Assembly: GCA_903813345.2 (NCBI GenBank)
Contig: CAIIXF020000004.1
Coordinates: forward strand, 9,430,196 to 9,494,195
DNA length: 64,000 nucleotides
From: Owenia fusiformis
Taxonomy: Eukaryota > Annelida > Polychaeta > Sabellida > Oweniidae
Reading direction: 5' to 3'
The position numbers and the translations under genes are program-made. Positions 10,431-21,459 of this stretch are shown here, one piece after another; within the stretch, counting starts at the first letter, position 1, and the number at the start of each line of letters is the position of its first letter. The notes under the pieces were generated by a model that worked only from the letters and a program-made list of their open reading frames with translations, was not told the DNA's origin and ran no database searches.

Positions 10431-11610
10431 TAGTTTTGATGATCTTAAAAAATGTTTGGTCAATTTGAAGCAAGTTGAAATTTAGTCTTGAAAAGTTTCG
10501 AAATTTGACCTTTTTTCAGTTTTTGATTTCTAATATCTCAAAACTGTCGCACAATTTTAATGGATAGTCAATAGCTTATATGTGTAAAACCTTTAGTGGA
10601 ATATATATTCTGTCTTTCATCAAAAAATATTGATTTGTAATCATCAACTTTGATAAACTAAGAAAACACAGTTTGTGATTTAGTTTGATGACCTTAACAT
10701 TTGACCTTGCAAAGGAGTGGTATCGATATGATGAACTTTTTGAACACGCGTTTCTCTTAAACCAGTCATCAAAACATTCTGAAAATTTTACACATCGTCC
10801 ATTTAATGGTCATATTTTGGATGGTAACATTACAATTTGAATTATATATATGGACTTTTCTCTATATTGTTTTAGAAAAACACATCAGACACTTTTTTCG
10901 TTCTTGGTATCATATATTCGGAATGAAATGAAATATCTATCCGAACCTCATTGGAACAAAACGACATATAAACACAACGTGTTTAGCTCTCTCAATATTG
11001 CAATTGTACAAAGGAAAGTTTGGTTGATTTTAAATAAGTATCTTGTTAATGAAATGAAAGGTTTATCTTAATTTTTATCTATTTTAGGGGTTTTGTTTTA
11101 AGTTTTTGGATACTTTTTGTTAAATCAACCCAAATTTTCTTTGTATAACTATAATATTGAGAGGTCTAAGAAAATGTTGTTTATGCTATTTTGTTCCAAC
11201 AAGGTTCGGAAAGACATTTTATTTCATTCTCAAGAATTCGTAAAAAGGAACAAAAAAACAATTACATAAAAAAATGTTAACAAAAACAGTTATATAAAAT
11301 ATATATACATTATTTTTGCATTAAATTGTTGCCAATCAGTCAACATTACATAAAGGACCGTGTTTTTTACAGAGTGTTTCCTATAAATGGTTTAAGAGAA
11401 AAACATTGTTGAATTCAGTTCACCATATCGATACTTATCCTTTGACTTTCTTAGACATCAGTGGGTCTTTTTGTGATTAAATAAACCTAAATTTGAACCC
11501 AGAAGGTCAAAAGAAAGATCAGATTTGAGTTCCCGGGGACTTGTAGATGATTTTTAAAAATAAATTGGTCAATTTGAAGCAATATGACCAATTTTTTTTA
11601 CGTCAATTAT
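10431..11610. repeat. Satellite-like repeat interrupted by a foldback element
   Basis: 10440-10510 and 11530-11610 carry the words 'GTCAATTTGAAGCAAG' and 'TGTAGATGATTTT' of the satellite at 40370-41900. Between them lies the family-F foldback at about 10705-11445. 'TTTGACCTTGACCTAGA'-type words follow at 11756-11785. Confidence 0.6.
10705..11445. mobile_element. Foldback element, family F, copy 1
   Basis: The ends are inverted copies of 'GTATCGATATG(A/G)TGAACT' followed by 'TTTCTCTTAAACCA'. Inside are two further inverted arms, 'GGAAAGTTTGGTTGATTT' against 'AAATCAACCCAAATTTTC', each next to 'CTCTCAATATTG' in opposite orientations. Related copies lie at 37092-37782 and, rearranged, within 45355-47890. 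The frame at 10850-11071 is inside the arms and is not a gene. Confidence 0.7.
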
Positions 11611-12468
11611 CTCAAAAACGGTAAAAATTTAACGCAAACATATAGTAAGCAATTTGTAGAGAATGCTTATCTAGTTACATTTTAATTCATTGCAAGAAAT
11701 AATCATGAAATATTAAGACGAAATCTGAGAAACTTAAAAAAACTCTGATTTGACCTAGATTTGGCCTTTGACCTTGACCTAGATAAAAATTCCTTCCCTG
11801 CCAAGTGCAGCTCAGGTCCTTAGTAGAAGCATATAAGAGTTATCTCAGACCTAGCTAGAAGTAGGAGAAAAGTGGTTAGGAGGAATAAATAAAAAAATAA
11901 ATAAATAATATCTATAAAAACTGGTGGTATCCTTTGAAAATGAAAAAAATGGGCACCAATAATAATAGGCTACAATATGGAATATTACAATCTATTGAAA
12001 CAATATCACTGGGGATGAACTGGAAACGAGGGAGGTTTTGCCTCGTATCAAAATGGCGGCGCGTGAAAAAATTTCATTCGGTAAGATTTTTGTTTTTTAC
12101 AATTTTCGTGCTTTTATTCTTCAAATTAAAACTTAATATTTGGCAAGTAAATAGTTTATAAGTTCCGGTTTTATAATATGATTGCAAATTAGAAATCAAT
12201 ACAGACATTGCTGAGATATTTACATGTCAATTCTCTCACTTAGGAAACGAGGCACCTGTCTACATTTTGTAACAATGAAACGAGGCAATGTTTGACTTGC
12301 AACGAGGCAACTATTCTTTCTGTGATAGTGTCTACATTTAATGATCTTATTTCCACCGTTCTGGTCACATACGACCGATATCGTTTTACACGATATACAT
12401 GATTATTGATGTAAGAGTTAAAAAGAATAACCATATTGTTCATAAAGCGCTACACTGGTCATTTATCT
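11611..12468. other. AT-rich stretch, one possible tiny exon
   Basis: No established gene. At 12053-12080 an ATG in good context (CAAAATGGCGG) opens nine codons and runs into a strong donor, GTAAGA; this is treated as a finding because support is thin. Frames at 11934-12161 and 12240-12443 lack recognisable motifs. Confidence 0.4.
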
Positions 12469-13674
12469 CACAGGAAGTTGTATTAAGTCCTTTTTGGGCC
12501 CTAACGGCCTTCTGCCCTCCCCCAATCTCACACAACAGACGAATCTATAAGGATGCCAACAAATATCTAGACCTGAAAAAAAAATGAAATCAAAAGAAAG
12601 TTTTTTACAAGATCCTCTTGTTCAAAAAGCCTCCAAACTCGCTCAATTTGGAGTAAAAATACTTCTCAATTGAAAAGAAACAAAAAAAGCACGAGCTGAC
12701 AGATGCTTAATGACAATATAAGCCCTGCAAAACATCTAGCCATCAAAACTCGACGAAATGGAATGAAATGAAAAATTCAAATATTTACCGACTCTGTAAC
12801 TCTTCAATGACACAAGGTACTACAAAAAATGTTAAATCTGATAAACCTTATACTATAAGCTTTGTATATTTTTGCAAATACTTAGCTGATTTAGCGTACA
12901 TACCTTTAAAATCTCAAATCTTTCTAGACTTTATTTTTCAAACTTTTCGGAAATGCAAATATGGCCGATGGACACCCCAAAAAAATTTCATGATCAAATT
13001 AAACAAGTAATATATTAATAAAATAATAATTTCTGTCTCCTAAAATTACATTTAAGAATTACCTTGGTTTGATTTATGTTATTCAATGCTCAAATAAGGT
13101 TTAATTGTAAAAATGTTCATGACCTACTTTTAGGCTGGCCAATCCAATCGCAAAAGATTGTTAGAACCGTAAACGTGTCATGGGCGCTGAAAGAAAAGTT
13201 TCTCAAAAAATTCAAATTTTAAATAACTATCAATCGTCATTATTTTCAATATATATTGGTAAATCATAACAGTATTTCTAGTCAAATACGTACAAGGAAA
13301 AAGAAGACGAAATTTGAAAAGCAACATTGCAGCAGGAAGGGAGCTACAGAGTCGGTAAATATTTGAATTTTTCATTTCATTCCATTTCGTCGAGTTTTGA
13401 TGGCTAGATGTTTTGCAGGGCTTATATCGTCATTAAGCATCTGTCAGCTCGTGCTTTTTTTGTTTCTTTTCAATTGAGAAGTATTTTTACTCCAAATTGA
13501 GCGAGTTTGGAGGCTTTTTGAACAAGAGGATCTTGTAAAAAACTTTCTTTTGATTTCATTTTTTTTTCAGGTCTAGATGTTTGTTGGCATCCTTATAGAT
13601 TCGTCTGTTGTGTGAGATTGGGGGAGGGCAGAAGGCAGTTAGGGCCCAAAAAGGACTTAATACAACTTCCTGTG
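12469..13674. mobile_element. hAT-type foldback element with ~334-bp terminal inverted repeats
   Basis: The ends are CACAGGAAGTTGTATTAAG and its exact inverted complement. Both are flanked by the 8-bp direct repeat ATTTATCT (12461-12468 and 13675-13682). The inverted arms run to about 12802 and from about 13341, with only scattered mismatches, so the element is young. The 540-bp centre has no transposase. An 8-bp target duplication with CA...TG ends fits the hAT superfamily. The two frames starting MKNSNIYRLC (12768 plus, 13375 minus) are the same arm sequence read from each side. Confidence 0.88.
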
Positions 13675-13682
13675 ATTTATCT

Positions 13683-14199
13683 TTCAGCGCAAGACAACAT
13701 GGATGAATCCGAGTTCTGGCGAGCGTCGAATGCAAGCAAATAAAGTACCAATACCTTGTTCATCATTTTGAAAGGATCGGATTACAACAGTATAACATAT
13801 AAAATGTTACATGTACACTATTTGCGCGGTAAAGTTGTTCCAATGCAGGCAAAAGCAATCACATCATATACAGGTACAATGATGGTACATGTGTACACAT
13901 TCCAAATGTAGTTATACATATTAGGCTATGACATGATGAGCTAATAAGAATGTCTGATAAGCATGTAGGCCTATGTATATCTGATAATCTGTACAATCTG
14001 AATGTTTGATAATGTTTGATGATACAGCCGAAGGTATGGAATGATTAAAGTTGCAGAAAAGAAAAGTCTAACTGCACCAATTTAGTTAAGCTACATGTAC
14101 ATGTTGTTAAGGTTCATCTTTAAGTACTCGCAAGTACTCTAAAAGTACCGCAAGTTTTTTTAAAACTCCCGAAAATTTTTCATTTTAGGTTGGCAAGTC
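13683..14199. other. AT-rich stretch, no firm gene
   Basis: It begins with TTCAG, a possible acceptor after the hAT element, then a short open frame to TAA at 13741-13743 (discussed as a finding). The rest is unremarkable apart from several 'ACATGTAC' words. Confidence 0.4.
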
Positions 14200-15289
14200 T
14201 GTTGATTAATATTTTTATCATCATGGGGACTTGACTCAAGAGAAAACATTGTATTTATGCCCAGAAAGTACTCGTGGTGAAAGATATGGCTGTCTAAAAT
14301 CAGTTGCCATACATCACATGGACCTTTGAAAATCAATATTAGCAAATGCTGTGTTGGATTTTTATGTATTGAACTGTACTAAAAGCATTCTTATTAGCTG
14401 GCTCTGCCACATTAACGAATCGTTAAATCAATTTTTGATAACGATTTTCCATTTTCGAATGTTAGTAGGGAGGTAACAATAGCATTGTTTTTAAAAACGT
14501 GTACGTGAAACACGTAAAATAGTGGTCCCCTATCATAACATAGTGCATCAATAGTCGGCGTATCTTCACTATCTTCGGTTTTACCACAGAGTTTAAGTAA
14601 AATGTACCATAAACTCGATGGTTACAACAAATTATACCTATTATCTAACATACAATCGCAGACTGTCTTACACAACCAATATGGTGCTTCGTAATTTAAT
14701 TACATGCGATAGCACGCATCATCCGTTTGCGACACACTTATTTATGTGGACTTTATAGTCACGTAACAAAACTTGATGATTGGATGTAACATCAAATCGA
14801 ATATTCATGTTTTATTCTGGGGTAAAGTCACGTGACTAATGCTCTAGTCACGCGACTTGAGCCATCTGTATATTCTTCATGAAACAAAGGCATTCGCAGC
14901 GTGAGATTTTACCTTACTTAATATTAAATTCCGGATACATGTTAACATCGTCCAACTTTTCGAGTGTGAATAATAATCTTCTTCAAATTCTTTTCCCCCG
15001 CCTGGTTCATACATTTCGAAATATTTTTCTACGCCACTGGTCACGTAACAAAACCGAATACTTTTATCTAAAACGGCCGCTTGTCAAGTAGTGTACATTG
15101 ATATGATGCGGCACAAACCGAATATAGATGATACACGACCGAATAAGAATGAAACTGATAAACCGATCAATTTCATAATTGAGTGAAAATCTTTAAATAG
15201 CATCATAGTATATTTATAAATTGTATATAAATCGACTTCATTAAATAGTATGCATATGAGTAAATAATATTTTGTATTTATATGTGTAG

Positions 15290-15544
15290 ATGCCTCATCA
15301 AGTTGGGTGGATACACCAGATGCATGTATATCAGGATACAACAACAAAAAAATATACGATATCGAATCTATGAAAGAATGCAAAAGGAAGTGTGAATCAG
15401 AGACAGCATTTGTATGCCGGTCCGTTGATTTCAATCCATCGAGAGAGAATTGTTTTCTCTCAGAGGAATACTCTGGGACACAATCGATAAGCTCACCATG
15501 CCAAACTTCAAATACTGTGTACTATGCTGAGAGATCTCTTACAG
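15290..15544 (+). CDS. PAN-mucin gene 2, PAN/Apple exon
   Basis: An 85-codon phase 1-1 exon after acceptor TATGTGTAG, ending at donor GTAACA. It encodes DASSSWVDTPDACISGYN, then CKRKCESETAFVCRSVDF, CFLS, SGTQSIS, SPC and YAERSLT. All six PAN cysteines are present. It is nearest to the PAN exon of gene 3 (27653). No signal-peptide exon like those at 1597, 36940 or 56680 was found between 6900 and 15290. The gene may have lost its first exon, may borrow an upstream one (all junctions are phase 1), or may be dying. Its stalk exon is interrupted by a transposon. The exon itself is intact. Confidence 0.75.
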
Positions 15545-15847
15545 GTAACATTCAATTTCTAGATAAACGATAACGGATTTAAGCTCAGAGCTCAATGAAT
15601 TGTTGATGATTTTAATCACGAATGACTTTTATGAAAATACATGTACATGAATGGGGGCGATAGCCAGAATTCACATCATCCTCATTTCATTAATGAGACA
15701 CGTGCTTTAATTTCAAATATGTTGTAGAGTATCATAAAAAGAAAGATTTATTTTACATGGTATCTGAATAAAATGAGTGTTAAACACTGTTGTCGAAATA
15801 GTCGTGTTTGCAAATCAAGAACGATGGAATTGATAAAGTCCCTAATA

Positions 15848-16060
15848 ATGGCTGGGTCACATTTGCTCCGATTCATCGAGAGAGGCCCGGCCAATTATTG
15901 GAGTATTTTGTTCAAAAATGATTTCAACTTGCTTCAAATTGACTTTTTATATCATGTACAAGTTCTCAGGAGTTCACATCGATCTGACCATGAATTTTGA
16001 AGAAAATACTCAATCGGCAGGGTGCCGGCCGATGAATCGGAGCAAATATGACCCAGTCAT
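15848..16060. mobile_element. Inverted-repeat MITE in gene 2 intron 2
   Basis: The ends are ATGGCTGGGTCACATTTGCT and the inverse ending AGCAAATATGACCCAGTCAT. The orthologous copy in duplicate B (28969 to about 29186) has a damaged right end, so insertion predates the duplication. Its 'GTCACATTTGCTCCGAT' ends resemble the palindrome at 25629-25768, indicating one family. Confidence 0.65.
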
Positions 16061-16686
16061 CAATTAAGATTGTGGCGACGGCTTTCCGAATGGATGTTTG
16101 CCCTTTGAATTCCTATGAACTTTGAGACTGGATTCCCACCATCACATATCATATGAGACTAAATATATACTTATCTATGAGTACTATAGTATCTACAACT
16201 ATTTTTACTGAGTATTGGTTATAATTTTTTCAAGTTTTTCTTCAACATGAATTGCAATGACTTCAGAATTCATGAAATGTCCCTTGGTGTTATGGTTATG
16301 GTTCTGGATTGTGATATTGGGTCTCGATTGGAGGGAGAAGGGGGTGTTAGGCATATTTTCATAGGACAGGTTTACACTTACAGTTTGCATGTGTTTAAAT
16401 ATTAAAACCACGGGTTGCTTACCCATTGTTATCAAAATGTGATTCGTGAAACATTTTATCTAATTTTAAAATGTGCTTGTAGCTTTTAAAGGAATTTTTG
16501 TAATATAGTATAGTAAATTATAGAGCTTACAAAGATTTACACCAGTGCAAAGTATTCATCCGCATGTGTTCATAAATAAGCGAAAATGAAATGATCCATG
16601 CATGAAAGTTGTTCAGAGTAAAATGCACTTTAAAACTTTAGTTCTCATAGAAACCAATCCTACAGTAAAATTTAAAGCACAATATA
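16061..16686. other. Gene 2 intron 2, no gene
   Basis: Intronic AT-rich sequence matching 29190-29815 in duplicate B. The minus frame at 16205-16435 is not conserved as protein and is not called. Confidence 0.5.
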
Positions 16687-17302
16687 CAGGGTGTCAATGA
16701 AAGTCTCGTCCCCCTGCTACGGCTAAAACCTTAATAGATAGCACCTGTGTGATATACCATTGGAAAGATCCTCCAAAGTTATGTTAACTCACCAACTCTG
16801 AAGTATTTTGGATGAAACCCACCTATATTTTCATGATGTCCTTTAAATAGTAAGTGTACCCTCCTTAAGCAGCTTTTATTACGTCAAAATGAGAAGGATA
16901 CGACCTCAGAAATACATCAAAAAGTTAATCTTTTTCATATTCAACTTGTAACAAAAAGGTTTTCACCATTTTTCCTGGCACCTCTATTTTCTACACATCT
17001 AACCCTATCCAGAGATTGGTAAAATTCATTGCCATATACATATTTAGTCATCTTAGGTCCTTTGACTTTTCTTATACCCGATTTTTAAAATTCTGCCAAA
17101 TACGCCAAATTCCCATGTTTCTAGGCTTATGGTCACCTCAATTGATACAATGTAAAAAATTGTGAGACTGATTGACAAATGTCAGATATATGCCAATCAA
17201 CGTAACTTTGGAAGACCTTTCCAATGATATATCACACTTGGTACAATATATCTTGGTTTAAGCTGTAGAAGGGGGGGGGGGTGGAACTTATTTGACACCC
17301 TG
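16687..17302. mobile_element. TA-target MITE with CAGGGTGTC ends
   Basis: The terminal inverted repeats begin CAGGGTGTCAA and end TTGACACCCTG, with TA on each side. Subterminal blocks 'TGATATACCATTGGAAAG' and 'CTTTCCAATGATATATCA' are also inverted. Duplicate B has the uninterrupted site ('GATATACTCTTCTTTTC', about 29828), proving insertion after the duplication. A TA duplication fits a Tc1/mariner-type source. No transposase is present. A run of G near 17270-17281 sits inside the right end. Confidence 0.88.
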
Positions 17303-17389
17303 TATTCTTCTTTTCAACCTCGTTAGACAATAAACAATGGTCTTTTTCGAAAGCTTATCGTATTTACTAAAGACTGACATGATGGACAC

Positions 17390-17830
17390 TTTTTCATTTT
17401 TTCAAAAGAATTGTGCATCCTAAATAACATCAAGATGATGTCATTAAGGATGCATTTTCCATATGCTGAAACATTAAAAGGGCAACAAGGACTGTAGAGA
17501 GAAAATTCGAAAAAAATCTGAGCTATCAGGTCAATATTTGGCTTAAAACTTTATTTGACATACCTATTTTCTTAAAATGTATGTATAAACTATTTCAGCA
17601 TTACGAAGTGTAAATTCAGTTCAAAGCTTATATATCTTTAAGATCCACCACATTTCAAGGGGAATATCAGCTGAAATAATGTCCATCCATGGGGTTTCTT
17701 TGTAGATAATGAAAATATGTGTTAGTCTTGATGAAATATCCAAACTTAAATATATTTTGACACTAGTCGATAATCATTGAATGACCCTCTGCACTAAGTG
17801 TTGCACCTTTAAAATGGCATGTTTAATATT
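17390..17830 (+). repeat. Dispersed repeat within intron 2 (family G), copy 1
   Basis: It matches about 29930-30620 in direct orientation (part of the segmental duplication) and about 34660-35060 in inverted orientation, beside the LINE fragment. Shared words include 'GGGCAACAAGGACTGTAGAG' and 'TGAAATAATGTCCATCC'. The third, inverted copy shows that it is mobile. Confidence 0.6.
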
Positions 17831-18138
17831 ATTACTATACATTTTACTATTAAAAAGGTATGTCCGATCATAACAAAGGTGTTATGAGGATAATGTGTTG
17901 TGCATTGTTCAGAGGAATATTTGATAATTAAAACTTTTATTTGTATAAACGCGGGAAATTTGAATATTTGAGAAACAAAATTCTGACAAAGAATCTTTTT
18001 TTAAAATCCCCGAAATAACTTTGAATTCATGAAAATAGTCAATAAATGAATGATAAAAACATATTTTCATACTTTACATGGAATCCTTTATGAAATGTTA
18101 AGTCGTTATAAAAACATCATTAACTGATGTAATTTCAG

Positions 18139-18358
18139 ACCCTACTACGCCCCCAACTACACAGAATGATGGGACTACCGAGTCTACTATCCAACCAACT
18201 ACACAGAATGATGCGACTACCGAGCCTACTACCCAACCAACTACACAGAATGATGCTACCACTGAGCCTACTACGAAATCAACTACACAAAGTGATGCGA
18301 CTACTGAGCGCACTACCCAACCAACTACACAGACTGATGCTACTACTGAGCCTACTAC
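18139..18358 (+). pseudogene. PAN-mucin gene 2, stalk exon, 5' part (interrupted)
   Basis: It starts after acceptor TGTAATTTCAG in phase 1 and encodes DPTTPPTTQNDGTTEST followed by about five 14-residue repeat units. The frame then runs into the transposon at 18359. Read-through would add SLDVEPVEVEMLII and stop at 18402-18404. A transcript crossing the insertion would therefore encode a stalk without a membrane anchor, a possibly secreted product. The remainder of the exon resumes at 19690. Confidence 0.75.
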
Positions 18359-19686
18359 TAGTCTGGATGTAGAGCCAGTAGAGGTGGAAATGCTTATTAT
18401 ATGAACTTTTTTTGCATTTTCTGTTTATACATGATATCCATATTCAGAAACTGTCGGATGCCCATCGGGCATCCTTGAGGAATTTTTTTGGCGGCCATTT
18501 TGAATTTTCACACGTTTTATGTATTTTAGCCAGCATATTAGAACAGAAAACTAGCATACACATAAACATATCTTGCTGTTTTTTCTATAATAGAGTTTTA
18601 ATATGATGTATACCAATATGTTAGGTTCCAGAAATGTTTCTTGACAAAAATAAAAAAAATTCAAGATGGCCGCCAACCTTACAATTTATGAAATGTCTCA
18701 TTCTGTGATAATATCAAATGGATATTAGTGTTTCCTACAAAATTATCAATAAATAATACTAAATACATCTGATTATGATCTCTTTCTCACATATAAAATA
18801 TCTGAAATGAGTAAAAAGTAACCTACATAATTATAATGATGTTCCACAAGGGTCATTTCTTGGTGCTATATATATCTTGAATTTATGAATTCTCTTCTTT
18901 TACTAAGATTTCATCAAGGATTTCCCTCAATAAATCCTCATCAGTTTCTTCCAATTCCTGTTCAGTTACTGTCTTTGTATGTTGGTTATTGCATTCATTC
19001 CCCTTGCAAACACAGAACAATGTACATGATAAAGATGCCTTGGAGCATGAACATTGCCCAGTTCTACATACATTGCCCTCTGATGCACATGTGCACTTAA
19101 TGAGCTTGAGAATTCCTTCAGGGGCACAGGGTGTATCCTTGGGCATTGTTGTTGGGACAAGTGAGCCCGTGCTATTAATTTCCCAACCATAATCTGTTGG
19201 AAGGATAAGTGGGGGGTCAGGCATATCAGCATTTTTCCATATAGCTACTTGGAAATGAGCTCGCTTCACATGCTGGAAACCATTTATTGATAATTTTGTA
19301 GGAAACACTAATATCCATTTGATATTATCACAGAATGAGACATTTCATAAATTGTAAGGTTGGCGGCCATCTTGAATTTTTTTTATTTTTGTCAAGAAAC
19401 ATTTCTGGAACCTAACATATTGGTATACATCATATTAAAACTCTATTATAGAAAAACAGCAAGATTTGTGTATGTGTATGCTAGTTTTCTGTTCTAATAT
19501 ACTGGCTAAAATACATAAAACGTGTGAAAATTCAAAATGGCCGCCAAAAAAAATCCTCAAGGGTGCCCATTGGGCATCCGACAGTTTCTGAATATGGATA
19601 TCATGTTTAAACAGAAAATGCAAAAAAAGTTCATATAATAAGCATTTCCACCTTCACTTAAAATATGGCACTTCACATCCGGACTA
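18359..19686. mobile_element. Long-inverted-repeat element inserted in the gene 2 stalk exon
   Basis: The ends are TAGTCTGGATGT and ACATCCGGACTA, with a 3-bp duplication TAC on each side (18356-18358, 19687-19689). The inverted arms are about 400 bp each (18359-18754 and 19282-19686) with few mismatches. The 527-bp centre carries a cysteine-rich open frame on the minus strand. Removing the element and one TAC restores the exon's reading frame (ACT ACC AAA TCA), which fixes the boundaries. Duplicate B lacks it, so it arrived after the duplication. It carries no transposase. Confidence 0.87.
18883..19308 (-). CDS. Cys-rich (CXC-like) protein fragment captured inside a transposon
   Basis: A 141-residue frame on the minus strand. 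Its start lies just inside the right inverted arm and it fills most of the element's centre. The N-terminal part reads HVKRAHFQVAIWKNAD, then DYGWEINSTGSLVP. A cysteine cluster follows, with CTCAS, CRTGQCSCSKASLSCTLFC and CKGNEC, and the end is acidic (EETDEDLLREILDEIL). The C-x-C spacing recalls tesmin/TSO1-type CXC zinc-binding segments. From memory, such 'HxxRAH...YGW...CxC' ends are common in uncharacterised invertebrate proteins, often repeat-associated. It looks like the C-terminal piece of a larger gene trapped between the arms. Expression is unknown. The coordinates are those of the open frame. Confidence 0.6.
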   Translation of the reverse strand: MFPTKLSINGFQHVKRAHFQVAIWKNADMPDPPLILPTDYGWEINSTGSLVPTTMPKDTPCAPEGILKLIKCTCASEGNVCRTGQCSCSKASLSCTLFCVCKGNECNNQHTKTVTEQELEETDEDLLREILDEILVKEENS

Positions 19687-19689
19687 TAC

Positions 19690-20512
19690 CAAATCAACTA
19701 CACAAAGTGATGCGACTACTGAGCGCACTACCCAACCAACTACAAACAATTATGTGACTACAACTGACCCTTCAACTGTCCTTATAACAGTAGCAACTAC
19801 TGAGCCAAGAACCTTTCCTACTGACCTTACACCTGTTCCTACAACTGTAGCGACACCTTGGCCAACAACCGTTCCTACAACACAAGACACTACTGTAGCA
19901 ATAACTGAGCTGACTACCCATCCAGCTACACATCCACTTTCACTAAGCTATGCGATCACTGAGCCTACTACACAACCATCTACACAAAATGATGCGACTA
20001 CCGAGCCTAATACCCAACCAACTACACAAAATGATGGGACTACCGAGCCTACTACTCAACCAACTACACAGAACTATACGACTACTTTGCCTACTACCAA
20101 ACCAACTACACAAAATAATGCGACTACCGATAGCGAGCCTACAACCCAACCAACTACACAGAATGATGCTACTACTGAGCTTACTACCCAACCAACTACC
20201 CAAGATATCTTTGTTGCACCTAAAAATGGCCCACTATTTATAAACGAAATCATTAAAGCAAAGCTGGAATCTGAAGTGTATAAACCTCCTAAGAAGAAAG
20301 AGCTTGTGCCAGTTGAAGCAAAATATGCAGCAGTTGTTGGTGTGCCTCCCTGTATGATCATTATTATTTCAGTTGGGCTATTCATTCTATCTGATTTGCC
20401 CACGATATTTAGGGACATTGGGAGAGGTTGTAGGTACATCAAAAGTACCGTTCTGTTTTTGACTGGCAGTAATCCGCAAGGACAGACAAGATTGATCATG
20501 GCTCAAGTTTGA
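19690..20512 (+). pseudogene. PAN-mucin gene 2, stalk exon, 3' part with TM helix and tail
   Basis: It continues the frame broken at 18358. More Thr/Pro units follow, including a diverged block (DPSTVLITVATTEPRTFPTD) not seen in the other copies. Then come FINEIIKAKLESEVY, PPKKKELVPVEAKYAAVV, the hydrophobic helix PPCMIIIISVGLFILSDL and a tail ending TGSNPQGQTRLIMAQV before TGA. The open frame is intact over 270 codons, so the lesion is the insertion alone. Without the transposon the stalk and tail exon would be 1043 bp, longer than in gene 3. A transcript splicing out the element is possible but not shown. Confidence 0.75.
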
Positions 20513-21393
20513 AGATAACAGAAAAGTATCCTCATAGTCTCTGGTCAAGTAAACGTGTTACAAACAATGCATCTTCATAACAACTTGAGACAACAGCAAC
20601 AAAAACAAAATTATCACCGAGTACACCAGTCATTAGGAAATAAAACCTCAGCTGTCCGAAAAACATTAACCAATGCGAAAAGAAAGAGCGTCTAACACTC
20701 CATTCCGAACCATCAAAGTACCAATATTACAATCCGAGACCATCATGCATCATTACAACACAGGTTGAAGAATAGATTTAAAGTCTGTAGCCAATACTCA
20801 TAGCATCAATCATAGTTGTTGATACTGATAGTCATGCAAGATAAACCATTTAGTCTCAAATGATTCGGGACAGACAAGATCCAATGTCAAAGTCTATAAG
20901 AGTATCAATCAAACTCATCCCCAAAGCCATCGCAATAACTCAGAGAAAAGTGGAGTTATCCATTAATTACACACCCAAAAGGAAAGTATTTTTGCAAAAA
21001 GAAGGTACTTTCATTTACTATACTAAAACAAATCATCCCAAGAATAGTTGTTAATTTTTCTTTCATTTTTCCAACAAATAATAACGAGATCTTCAATGCA
21101 TTCCATCTCACAGACATCAATAAAATGAAAATTGTTCTCTAATGTAAAAGTCACTTTGAATAGATGTCAGCCTTGTAGTTTTATATCTCATGGGATGCTA
21201 CCCCGATTATCACTGGTTATTCAGATTACTCTCTGTCAATATGAGATAATTTGTCTCGTGGTTTTTGATCTTTCAAAAGAATGTAATCTCCAGATACTTT
21301 TAGGAAGTGCATGTAGTAAAACGGTTTTGACTAACTTGAATGTTAGATTAGAACTACCTTCCAACCAAACATTGTTGATTTAGCAGCATACAA
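20513..21393 (+). other. 3' flank of gene 2, conserved with gene 3 and the relic
   Basis: This 3' flank aligns with 31506-32415 and 8240-8915. A possible polyadenylation signal AATAAA occurs near 21119 in a block (CAATAAAATGAAAATTGTT) also present near 32131. There is no other gene. The frames at 20860-21054 and 21132-21383 are not conserved as proteins. Confidence 0.5.
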
Positions 21394-21459
21394 GATGCGA
21401 GTAGAAATAATCTTGATTTACTTCATTTAATATTCAAAATTTTAGTTAAATATCATATA

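Noticed and set aside
18966-19232. Alternative frames over the CXC-like fragment
   Set aside because: Cysteine spacing and composition support only the 18883-19308 minus frame.
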